Positions 7,772 to 16,545 of a stretch of DNA of 22,192 bases are shown here, one piece after another (within the stretch, counting starts at the first letter, position 1; every line of letters starts with the position of its first letter). The translations under genes were made by a program, and so were the position numbers. This DNA is from Haplomitrium mnioides. Its lineage: Eukaryota; Marchantiophyta; Haplomitriopsida; Calobryales. Location of the stretch: contig JBNGIS010032638.1 in NCBI GenBank assembly GCA_049999725.1, positions 49,747-71,938 on the forward strand. Reading direction: 5' to 3'. The notes below the pieces were generated by a model. It saw only the letters and a program-made list of their open reading frames with translations. It did not search any database and was not told the DNA's origin.

Positions 7772-8668
7772 AATTTCAGTGACGCCTTTGCTTGGAGTCA
7801 CATAGATTTGAAGGGAGTCTTGAGAGAATTGGGGGAGCATCGGATTGACCTGGAGCCAACAGCGATCTCGGTGCGACAACGACAATACCGAATGAATCTC
7901 TGATTCTCCTTGCTAGTAAAGGATGAGATAGACAAATTGTTGGAAGTTGATTTCATCTACCCAGTCCTCAATAGCAAATGGGTGTCCCCCTAGTAGTGGT
8001 GCTCAAGAAGGTGGGACAAGACAGGGAGAAGAAGATCCGAGTATGCCAGGATTTTTGAAAGCAAAACAAGGCTACAAAGAAGGACCACTATCTGTTGCCT
8101 TTCACGGATGGGGTGCTGGATTTGGTGGCAAGGTAAGAAGTGTACAACTTCCTCAACGGGTACTCTGGATACAATCAAATCTGGATCCGAGAAGAGGATC
8201 AACTCAAAACAACATTCACCATGGAATGGGGGGTGTTTTCTTTAAGGAGAATGCCCTTCAGATTGTGCAATGCACCAGGAACGTTCTAGCGGATGATGAT
8301 GAATATCTTCCACGACTATCTCAAAAAATTCCTGGAAGTGTTCATCGATGACTTCATGGTGTATGGAAAGCTGGAGAACCACGACAGGATGTGAGGCTCA
8401 CCCTCTAATGGTGTAGAGAAACGGGGTTGAGACTACATCTAGGTTAAGTGTTTCTTCGGGGTAAAGGAGGGGATACTCCTCGGACACCGGATTTCGAGCA
8501 AGGGAATAGAGGTGGATCAGGAGAAGATTGCCAATTAGATGAATGTCGTATTCCCCACTAGCTTGAAGGAAGTGCAAGGATTCTTGGAGTGTGTCGGATA
8601 CTATCAAAGATTCATCAACCAATTCGCCTTAGTGGCTCTGCCTCTCACCCAAATGACCAAGGGGGTAA
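7772..8668 (+). pseudogene. Reverse transcriptase domain, broken
   Basis: The start (NFSDAFAWSHIDLKG, frame 2, 7772) and conserved blocks identify a Gypsy-type RT: WVSPLVVVLKK, then after a one-base loss near 7990 (to frame 1) FLNGYSGYNQIW, MPFRLCNAPGTF, VFIDDFMVYG and a connection region (GILLGHRISSKGIEVDQEKI). The second catalytic motif is FIDD, with both Asp codons at 8347-8352 kept. The first catalytic Asp (motif A) is Asn at 8155-8157, and the Gly before LCNAP is Arg. In-frame stops are TGA 7901, TGA 8056, TAA 8134, TAG 8287, TGA 8392, TGA 8428, TAG 8440 and TAG 8536. RT would copy the element's RNA into DNA in the particle; this copy cannot. Near 8669 the frame moves again, into RNase H. 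Confidence 0.92.
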
Positions 8669-9155
8669 CACATTTGAGGCCATCCGTGAAAGGCTAGCAA
8701 GCTTCACGGAACTAAAGAAGAGGCTAGCGAGCGCCCTTGTGTTAGTGCCTCCCAGCTATGGGAAGGACTTCCATGTGATGATCGATGTATCTGGATTCTG
8801 CATTGGAGCGGTGCTGAGCCAAGTGGATGACAAGGGGCGGGATCATCTCATTTACTTTGCCAGCAGGCTACTGGCCCCCGCAGAGAAGAATTAATCTGCC
8901 ACAGATCAAGAAGTCTTCGGGATAATCTATGACTTGAAGAAATTCAACCATTATTTGTTGCATTACAAAGTGATCTTCTATACGGATCACAATGCACTCA
9001 AATACATGGTGAACAAACCCGATGTCACCAATCGGATTGCGAGGTGGGTGCATCTCCTATAGGAGTTCAATTTCGAAGTCAAGATCAAACTTGGGAGGAA
9101 GCACAACAATGTTGATTTCTTCTCCAAGATTGCTGGACCCGTCAATCGGAAAGAG
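8669..9155 (+). pseudogene. RNase H domain, broken
   Basis: Frame 3 from about 8669. The FTELKKRLASALVL entry helix is followed by MIDVSGFCIGAVLSQ (candidate catalytic Asp 8784-8786), DQEVFGIIYDLKKFNHYL (Glu 8910-8912) and FYTDHNALKYM (Asp 8985-8987), the usual D-E-D order of Ty3/Gypsy RNase H. It ends near RKHNNVDFFSKIAG, where active elements usually have an ADxLSR-like sequence. The domain removes RNA from the RNA-DNA hybrid. Stops at TAA 8892-8894 and TAG 9060-9062 break it. Confidence 0.88.
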
Positions 9156-10515
9156 GTGGGTGATGAATTCCCTGATGAGAACCTGTTCCAGATAAAAACA
9201 GGAAGGGCCACAGATTTTGCTACCATAATTGAATTCCTATGTTCCGCCCAGATTTCCAAAGATAGTAGCAGAGAGGAAGCTATTATATTCCTCATGAGGG
9301 TAAAGCCATACCTCTTAATCAAAGGAGTCTTGCATAAGAGGGGGTATGATAGGATGATTAGACGCTGCCTAAAGTGGGATCAGTCCACAGTGGCAATGAG
9401 GGCCCTCTATAGAGAAGAGGTAGGAGGCCATTTTGCAGCAGATACCACAATCAAAAAAATTCCTCAATGCAGGATACTAGTGGCCCACCTTGCACAAGGA
9501 TGTGCACTTTTGGGTAAAGAGGTGCGATGCGTGCCAAAGAACGGGGAGGCCTGCAACAAATCAGCACCATCCTCTGGTTCCCATCATTCCCCTAGCACCT
9601 TTTGAGAAGTGGGGAATTGACTTCATTGGCCCAATTGCACCCTCCACTCGTAAGGGCAACAAGCATATCTTGCTGGCCACGGATTATACTACCAAGTAGG
9701 TGGAGGCCAAAGCAACTCAGAAAGATGATGCCAAAATAGTGGCGGTCTTCCTCTATGAGCAAATGTTCTGCAGATTCGGGCCTCTTTTTGAGCTGGTGAG
9801 TGATCAAGGCACCCACTTCATCAATCAGGTGATCCGAGACCTGACCAACCGCTACCTGATCAAGCATAGACGCACCATGGCCTACCATCCCAAGGCTAAT
9901 GGTCTTACGGAGAGAGCCAACGGGATCATGGGGAAGATCCTTAGTAAAATAGTGGCAGCCAACAAAGCAGACTGCGATCTCAAGCTGCTCACTGCGACCC
10001 ATGCATACAATTTGGCTTACAAGACCACAACATGCCACTGTCCCTACTTTTTGGTCTTTGGGCAGCATGCTCTGGTACCAGTGGAGTATGAAGTGCCCAC
10101 CAAGCGATTGCTAGAATAAGAAAAGATGGCTGAAGATCAGAGCAGGAGGGAAAGGCTCTATCAATTGGAAAGCCTAGAGGAGACCAAGGAGCTAGCCCAA
10201 GGGAGGTTGGAGCACCAACAACAGCTAAGAAAGCGACAACATGATAAGGGACTCAAACCAACCGACCTCTTGGAGGGAAATCTAGTGCTGTTGTATGACA
10301 GTAGGTTTGTGCATTTCCATGGGAAATTGCACACAAGGTGGATGGGGCCATTTGTGCTAAAGAAGTTACATCAGAATGGGTCAGCAAAGTTAGAGACGTT
10401 GGAGGGGCACAAATTTGCCAATCGAGTGCACTTCGATCGACTCAAGAGGTATGTCAATCAGGAGGAGAAGGGAGGGGAGCCAAATGTGATCCCACCAAAG
10501 GTGCCCGACCAGTAG
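9156..10515 (+). pseudogene. Integrase, broken
   Basis: The zinc-binding N-domain starts in frame 3 (ALYREEVGGHF, His 9429-9431). The other expected His is Tyr (9408-9410). A frameshift at about 9460-9490 moves to frame 1, where CDACQR supplies both Cys (9523-9534). The catalytic core is complete in residues: Asp 9619-9621 (WGIDFIGP), Asp 9802-9804 (SDQGTH) and Glu 9910-9912 (NGLTERANG), giving D-60-D-35-E. The C-domain has the GPF/Y module (WMGPFVLKKL, 10339-10368) and a basic tail (HFDRLKRYVNQ), ending at TAG 10513-10515. No chromodomain follows. Internal stops are TAG 9697-9699 and TAA 10117-10119. Integrase inserts the DNA copy into the genome with a short target duplication, five bases for LTR-C in this window. 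Confidence 0.93.
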
Positions 10516-10517
10516 AG

Positions 10518-10527
10518 GTAAGTTGAG

Positions 10528-10558
<31 letters not shown>

Positions 10559-10595
10559 AGTTTGTGGGGGGACGTTTTGTGGGTTTGTATTGCAG
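10518..10595 (+). other. Intron-like segment after the pol stop (element 1)
   Basis: Begins AG|GTAAGT two bases after the pol stop codon and ends TTTGTATTGCAG|CAG, with a TG-rich interior. The matching 5' and 3' boundary motifs occur in element 0 (954-1013), although interior length and sequence differ. The arrangement fits a short 3'-UTR intron but is unproven. Confidence 0.35.
10531..10558 (+). repeat. (TG)14 microsatellite
   Basis: Fourteen TG dinucleotides. Element 0 has only a short GTGTGTGTG-type run in the same place (about 968-980), so this expanded after the copies separated. Confidence 0.97.
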
Positions 10596-10684
10596 CAGCT
10601 ACGTAGGCCAGCCAACGACCACTCGGAATAGGCACCCAACAGAGCAAAGCAGAAGAGGGGTGTTCGCGGGGTCGCTTCACACTC
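10596..10684 (+). other. 3' untranslated segment of element 1
   Basis: Non-coding stretch matching 1014-1107 of element 0 (for example GCGACCAGCAGC versus AACGACCACTCGG, and TGTTCGCGGGGTCGCTTCAC versus TGTTCACGGGGACGCTTCAC). It links pol to the polypurine tract. Confidence 0.7.
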
Positions 10685-10694
10685 AAAGGGGGAG
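10685..10694 (+). promoter_or_regulatory. Polypurine tract, element 1
   Basis: AAAGGGGGAG, three bases before the TGTCA that opens LTR-B. It is the plus-strand primer site, equivalent to 1108-1117. Confidence 0.92.
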
Positions 10695-11249
10695 TTTTGT
10701 CAACCAGTGAATTGGGGTGCTGACACAAAATTCTTCCCATCAGGAGCAGCATTGGGCCAATTCCCCTCTGGTAAGTGTAAAAGCAACTCGGAAGCAACGG
10801 AACTACTTCAAGCTGTGGGTACAAGCAGATCGCATGGATATGAGAAGTGAAACGGGATTATTGCGGAAGGAGAGAAGGAAGCAGTGGTTGCCAACAAGTG
10901 GAGGGGCACCACTAAAATTCGAAGGACACCAACGAGAGCCCGTAAATATCAAATGGGATGAGGGAATTGAGGCCTAGCGGGGAGGAAGGGATGCCCACCA
11001 GAGACAGAGTTACTAAGAGAGGAAGGTTGAAGCTGCAAGGTGGAAATCCGAAAGTGCTCCAAGAGGATGAGGACTGCAGAGCAAGCTTGCAAATGCCACA
11101 CACCAGAGGCGAGGATCGGGGACAAAGGGGGAGGGTCGAGACCTTTGTGAGTGAGGGCCAGGCCAAGGATCAAGGTACGCTTTGATCCCGCAGGCGTGAG
11201 ACAAGTTCGACAAGGGCTCGACCCCTTTCTTGAGTATTTGCGGCCCTTA

Positions 11250-11535
11250 ATGGAAACGTGGAGTCTGCTGAAGGCTCCGGAGGATTCCATGGAAACATGA
11301 CGTCTTTAGAGAGCTTCAAGAGATTTGGCGAATGACGTGTCGACGCTAGGGAGTCCACAAGTCTTCATGGAGAGGTGGCGGGCCTAGGGCGTCCGAGGGC
11401 TTGTTGCGGATGGCATGTTGGCGCAAGCGAGTCTGCAAGTCTTTACGGAGAGGTGGCGGACTTAGGGCATCCAAGGGCTAATAGTGGATAACGTGTCAAG
11501 CCCACGAGGCCCGCAGAGTTTAGCGGAAACGTGGA
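11250..11535 (+). repeat. 39-bp periodic ACGT-core array (LTR-B, eight units)
   Basis: Cores start at 11256 (ACGTGG), 11295 (ACATGA), 11335 (ACGTGT), 11373 (AGGTGG), 11413 (GCATGT), 11451 (AGGTGG), 11491 (ACGTGT) and 11529 (ACGTGG). Spacings are 39, 40, 38, 40, 38, 40 and 38 bp. Sequence between cores is related but diverged (GGGAGTCC..AAGTCTT, GGGC.TCC.AGGGC). Confidence 0.8.
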
Positions 11536-11574
11536 AGAAGGAGAGGGTCAGCGGTCTTCATCGGAGAAAGGTCA

Positions 11575-12050
11575 ACGTGCCGATCAGGCTACCCGCTTGC
11601 GGAGCAGCATTGGGCGGTGGCTTCGTGGATTATGTGGCATCCTCGGAGGGCTTGGTGAAAGTCAATGGACATGTGGCGGTAAGACGGAGTACGTTGGAAC
11701 TCAGGCCAGAGGAATATCAACCTCGGAGGAGGGTCAGTGCAGCGGTCCGCCTACCTCTTTGCGGGGCCGCATCGGACGACATGGCTTCGGATGATGCGGC
11801 ACTCAGAGATGGTCTAAGGGATCCTTCGGGTTAGAGCTGAGTTAACCACGGAACTCAGTCAGCGTGACGGTCAGACTACCCCCTTGCGGGATGGCGTCGG
11901 ACGGCGCGACTTCGGATGACGTGGCACTCAAGGAGGGTCCGAGGAATCCTTTGGGTCAAAGCTGAGTCAACCGCGGAAACCAAGTCAGCGCGACGGTCAG
12001 ACTACCCCGTAGCGGACGACAGTCTTGGAAGAAAGTCAACCTCGACATGT
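11575..12050 (+). repeat. GC-rich ~125-bp subrepeats (LTR-B, four units)
   Basis: CTACC cores at 11589, 11751, 11876 and 12002, spaced 162, 125 and 126 bp (162 is about one unit plus 37-39). Each has CGGTCMGMCTACC, TTGCGG and usually GGCGTCGGACG, followed by ACGTGGCA-like and GTCAACC-like motifs. Confidence 0.8.
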
Positions 12051-13840
12051 GGCACGTCGGAGGAGTTCGAGGGATCCTGCGGGCTTCCCTGTCCGTCGGA
12101 TCCTTAGGCTTGGGATCCGAGGTCAACTACAACAGAAAAGTCAACAACGGACATGGGTTCCACTAGGATCTATGGACTTGGATCCGCGAGGATCTCCGGA
12201 TGCGAATCTTGGAGATTACATGGGACTCCTTTCCCGCGGGATTCTTGAGAGCTCTGTTCCGAAGGTATCTTCGGACTAGAGTTCCATGGGAATCTTCGAA
12301 ACACGCATTGCAACGTCTGAATCCAAGCCAACGGGATTAACAAACAGTGGGGACAAGTGTCGCGACCTCGTAATCCGAGCCTAATGGGATTAACAAACTT
12401 TCAATGGGAAGGACTCAAAGGATCAGCGAAAGCTCAAGGGGTATCCATCGACGGGCTGTGAATTCAGAAGGGTTGATGTGGAAGCAAACTAGAGATGTGA
12501 CGAGCGATCTTGAGACAAGAAAAACACAAATGAGGTAAGGCAAGATCAGATTTCAATGAGAAGCTACATGAAGCGAGTGAACTCGTACTGGGGGCAAGAG
12601 GGGGTGAAGGTGGATTGGAGGGGCGCCGAGAATCGCTCGGCGGGGAGCTCTAGAGGCTTGGGCGATCCAGGTGAACTCATCTCCGTAAGTGGACCAAGAG
12701 CGGAGGTGGATTGATACGGGAGACTAGAAGGGAATCTGAGTTGTTGAGAATTTGAGAGAGGCTACCAAGTGGGATCTTGGAGTCATCTCTACATTCTTTG
12801 TGTGGGAGCATCAACCCAGAGTGCTCGGAGTGTGCTCTGGTGTAATTCTTCAAGTGGAGCTGTAAAGATGGTGGCTGCGTACTGCGGAAAAGACCTATTC
12901 GAGGCTCGGGGGTGGAGTGAGCTACGTGCAATCAGGAAGACTGCCTTCCAAAGGTGGAAGTCAAAGAAATCCTCTTCTTAGCTTGAGGAAGAAAAAGCAG
13001 GGCTTCTCGCGAGGGAAGTTGAAAAACTATCTGGAGAAAGGTGTGTGGATGTGAAGGTGGTAAGTGATTTAGAAGGGAAAGGTCTTTTGGGGAGACCAGT
13101 TCCAGAGGGCCTTCAAGGACTCTGTTGTGTTGCAGTGCATTGTTGGGTGTATATGTGTATGTATGTTTCTTAGCTAGATTTACATTCTGCATATTGCTTA
13201 CGAGAGTCTTTTAGATTAGGATCTAACAGACCAGTTGAGCTGACCTTGGGATAGCTTTGAAGGGGGAGTCAAGTCTCGTGACACAGTCTTGTGACCCTGG
13301 GGGTTAATGCTGTATGTTCCTTACTTTGTTTTATAGTATAGGTAATAGCTCATATTAGGATAGTTAGGAAACACATTTGTACAAAGTCTTGTGAAAACCC
13401 TAAGAAGGGGAGTCTAGTCCATTATCAGTGTTCATTGGTGCAGGCTATAACACCTTTTTGCCCCCCAAGTATACCCAAGTTGGCTTGGTCTAAGATTTGG
13501 GACCCTTGGAATATATTGAAGGAATTATAAAAGGCATGCTGGGTGGTGTGAATGTGGACTTGGGGTTTGTGAATAAATGACCAGATTGCATGCTGAAGAC
13601 AATGAGGGGTGAGTAAAGGGCTTGTAAGGAAGAGAGGATCCTTAAAGCCTCAAAGTGATAACTTGAGAGGGGCCATCTCCAGAAAAAAAACCCAAGAGCC
13701 CTGAATCTATCTTCCCCTGCCTTCAAAGTGGCACATGAGAAGGTTAAGGCCTGAAGGAGGGGAGTGACAATATCCATCTTCAAAGGAGAAATATGAGATG
13801 AGATTTCCATTTGTTTTACAAGCATCCATGTTCAAAGCAG

Positions 13841-13940
13841 NNNNNNNNNNNNNNNNNNNNNNNNNNNNNNNNNNNNNNNNNNNNNNNNNNNNNNNNNNNN
13901 NNNNNNNNNNNNNNNNNNNNNNNNNNNNNNNNNNNNNNNN
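13841..13940. other. Assembly gap (100 N)
   Basis: Exactly 100 N, the usual placeholder for unknown length. The flanks are two parts of an A monomer, with about five bases (AAATT by the consensus) missing between them if no full repeat is lost. The real gap could be ~5 bp or that plus any multiple of 104 bp. Confidence 0.97.
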
Positions 13941-14125
13941 AGAGATGAGCTTTTCATTTGTTTTACACATATCCATCTTCAAAGGAGAAACTTGAGATAA
14001 GATTTCTATTTGTTTTACTAGCATCCATGTTCAAAGTAGAAATTAGAGATGAGGTTTTCATTTATTTTACACACATCCATCTTAAAAGGTGAAATTTGAG
14101 ATGAGATTTCCATTTGTTTTACTAG

Positions 14126-14130
14126 CATCT
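14126..14130 (+). repeat. Target-site duplication, left copy (CATCT)
   Basis: CATCT immediately before LTR-C; identical to 17861-17865. It equals the first five bases of an A monomer, so the pre-insertion site can be recognised inside the satellite. Confidence 0.9.
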
Positions 14131-15959
14131 TGTCACTCCCCTATTTCCGGCCTTAACCTTTTCAGGTGCCACTTGGAAGGCATGGGAGGACAGATTCATG
14201 GCTTTCAGGTTCTTTTCTAAGATGGCCCCTTTCCAGTTATCACTTTGAGGCTTCAAGGATCTTCTCTTCCCTTACAAGGTCTTGGTTCACCTCTTACTCT
14301 CTTCAGCTTGCAATATAGTGTCATTCATTCATAACACCCCAAGTCCACATTTACACCACCCAACATGCCTTGTGTAATTCCTTCAATATATTCCAAGGGT
14401 CCAAATCTTAGACCATGTCTGTATGCTTTGGGGATAGAAAAGTGCTATGACCTGCACCAATGAATGATGACAGAAGACTGGACTCCCCCTCTCATGGTTG
14501 TCATAAGAACTAATATAGATGTGATTCCTAACTAGCCTAATATGAACTATTTCCTAAACTATAAAATAGGGCCAAAAACATAGAGCATTAATCCTCAGGG
14601 TCACATGATTGTGGCAAGGGACTTGATTCCCCCTCCAAATTTGTCATAGGGTCTGCTCAACTGTTCCTGTCAAATCCTAGTCTAGAATCTCTCTTGTAAA
14701 CAGAATGCAGAATGCAAATCTAACTATGAACATATGCACATTCACACCCAACAATGTATTACAACAGAATAGAGTCTTTAAAGGTCCTCTGGAACCGATC
14801 TCACTAGCAGATCTCCCCCTTTTGAATCACTTATCACTTGTCCACCTTCAGCTCAACTTCCCACTCGCACACTCCTCTCTAGATAGTTTTTCAACTTCCC
14901 TTGCGAGAAGCCTTGCTTTTACTTCCTCAGGCTAGGAAGAGGATTTCTTTGACTTCCACCACTAGAAGATAGTCTTCCCGACTACAAATAGCTCACTCCA
15001 CCCCCGAGCCTCGACAGGTCTTCTCCGTAGTATGCGGGCACTAACGCAGCCACCCTTTCTCAACTCCACTTGAAGAATTACACCTGAGCACACTCTGAGC
15101 ACTCCGGGTTGATGCTCCCGCACAAGGAATGCAGAGACGACTCCAAGCTCCTCACTTGGCAGCCTCTCCCGAATTCTCGACAGGCCAGAATCCCTTCTAG
15201 ACTCACGTATCGATCCACCTCCGCTCCTGGTCCACTTACAAGGATGAGTTCACCTGGATTGCCAGAGCCTCTAGAGCTCCCTACCCAACGATTCTTGGCA
15301 CCCCTCCAATCCACCTCCGCTTGCCCCCAACGCGAGTTCACTCGTTTCATGTAGCTTCTCAATAGATTCCCACTCCTGCCTTACCTCGTTGCGATTTCCT
15401 TGTCTTGAGATCATTTTCGTGTCCCTAATTTGCTTGCACATCAACCCCTCTGAATTCACAGCCCCTCAATGTATACCCCCCGAGCTTCCACTGGTCCCTC
15501 GAACCCTTCCCGTTGAAATTTTGTTAATCCCATTGGGTTCAGAATAGGAGATCGCGACGCATGTCACCACTATTTATTAATCCCGTTGGCTTGGAATAGG
15601 AGGTCAGGAGGCGTGTCCTGCCAGTTAGTCACATGAGACCAAGTACAACGGTAACACGAAGGTGAGTCCAAGGAATCTCGCGGACTGAGATTCCAAAAAT
15701 TCCCATGGAACTCCAATCCGAAGAACACTTTGGAACAAAGTTCCGAAGAATCCCGCGGAAAAGGAGACCCACAGAATCTCCAAGATTCGCATCCGGAGTC
15801 CGAGTCCGTAGAGCCTAGCGGGATCCAAGTCCGTTGTTGACTTTTCTTCTGTAGTTGTTCTCGGATCTCCAACCCAAGGATCTAATGGATAGGGAAGTCC
15901 GTAGGATCTCTCGAACTCCTCCGACATGCCACGTGTTGAGGTTGACTTCCTTCCGAGCC

Positions 15960-16545
15960 GCGCTGTTCGACGCCGCTTTGCAAGGGGCTAGTCTGACCGT
16001 CGCGCTGACTTGGTTCTGTGGTTGACTTAGCTTTGACCCGGAGTATCCCATGGACCATCCCTGAACGCCACATCATCCAAAGTCCCGCCATCCGACGCCG
16101 CCTCGCAAAGGGGTAGGCGGACCACCGCACTGACCCTCCTCTGAAGTTGACATTCCTCTAACCCGAGATCCAATGGATTTCGTCTTACTGCCACGTGTCC
16201 ATTGACTTCCACCAATTTCTTTGAAGACGCCATGTAATCTGTGAAGCCACAGCCTGACGCTGTTCCACAAGGGGGTAGTCTGACCATCGCGTTGACCTTT
16301 GTCCGATGAAGACCGTAGACCCTTCTCCTTCGTCCACGTTTCCGCTAAACTCTCCGAGCTCCCTGTGCTTGCCACATTTCTGCTATAAACCTTCGAACTC
16401 CCTAGGCCCACTACCTCTCCGTAAAGCCTTGCAGACTTCTTGGGGCCGTCATGTCTCCGTGAAGCCTTGCGGACTTCCTGGGGCCGCCACGTCATCCACT
16501 GCTGTGCCGTCCGACGCTGCCCCGCAAAGGGGTAGGCAAACTGTC
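15960..16545 (-). repeat. GC-rich ~125-bp subrepeats (LTR-C)
   Basis: Reverse-strand cores (GGTAG or GGCTAG on the plus strand) at 15987, 16112, 16274 and 16531. The 125 and 162 bp spacings reproduce those of LTR-B. Typical plus-strand text is CCGACGCCGCCTCGCAAAGG. Confidence 0.78.
16335..16500 (-). repeat. 39-bp periodic array, first block (LTR-C)
   Basis: Cores on the plus strand at 16335 (CACGT), 16373 (CACAT), 16412 (TACCT, degenerate), 16450 (CATGT) and 16488 (CACGT), spaced 38, 39, 38 and 38 bp. Confidence 0.75.

Larger units (their letters stand above)
5830..10697 (+). mobile_element. Internal region of a decayed Ty3/Gypsy-type retrotransposon (element 1)
   Basis: About 4.9 kb lies between the LTR tail and LTR-B. 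The domain order is zinc knuckles, protease, RT, RNase H, integrase; integrase after RT/RNase H defines Ty3/Gypsy. No chromodomain is seen after the integrase GPF/Y module, and no second (archaeal-type) RNase H is evident. The reading path passes through all three frames and meets about 21 in-frame stops, so it cannot be autonomous. Only ~130 bp separate the LTR end from the start of the open gag remnant, so the leader and most of gag are gone. I could not find a convincing primer-binding site. Confidence 0.92.
10698..13769 (+). mobile_element. LTR-B: 3' LTR of element 1, short form (3.07 kb)
   Basis: Begins TGTCAACCAGTG right after the polypurine tract and ends GGGGAGTGACA (TGTCA...TGACA perfect terminal inverted repeat). 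Beyond 13769 the sequence is satellite. It lacks the 0.7-0.8 kb segment of the long form and has an unbroken eight-unit 39-bp array. Its first ~250 bp match LTR-D closely (GGGCCAATTCCCCTCTGGTA versus GGGCCAATTCCTCTCTGGTA) and LTR-A poorly. The promoter (TGTATATGTG, about 13147) and poly(A) (AATATA, about 13510) equivalents are degenerate. The base sequence immediately 3' (ATATC) is the expected target duplication, but its partner would lie outside the window. Confidence 0.92.
13770..14130 (+). repeat. Satellite block 1 (52-bp monomer, 104-bp dimer), with gap
   Basis: Alternating A monomers (CATCCATGTTCAAAGCAG...) and B monomers (CATATCCATCTTCAAAGGAG...), each ending in TTTGTTTTAC. It starts inside a B monomer at the LTR-B junction and ends at the LTR-C target duplication. 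It contains a 100-N gap. Confidence 0.95.

Noticed and set aside
7947-8351. 134-codon plus-strand frame overlapping RT
   Set aside because: A shadow frame. The conserved RT blocks lie in frame 1 over the same DNA.
5962-10515. Endogenous caulimovirus (pararetrovirus) origin
   Set aside because: An integrase with D-D-35-E and long LTRs with TG...CA ends and a target duplication show an LTR retrotransposon. No movement protein is seen.
10126-10515. Separate small gene after the pol stop at 10117
   Set aside because: It is in the same frame and contains the integrase GPF/Y module (WMGPF). It is the integrase C-terminus cut off by a stop mutation.
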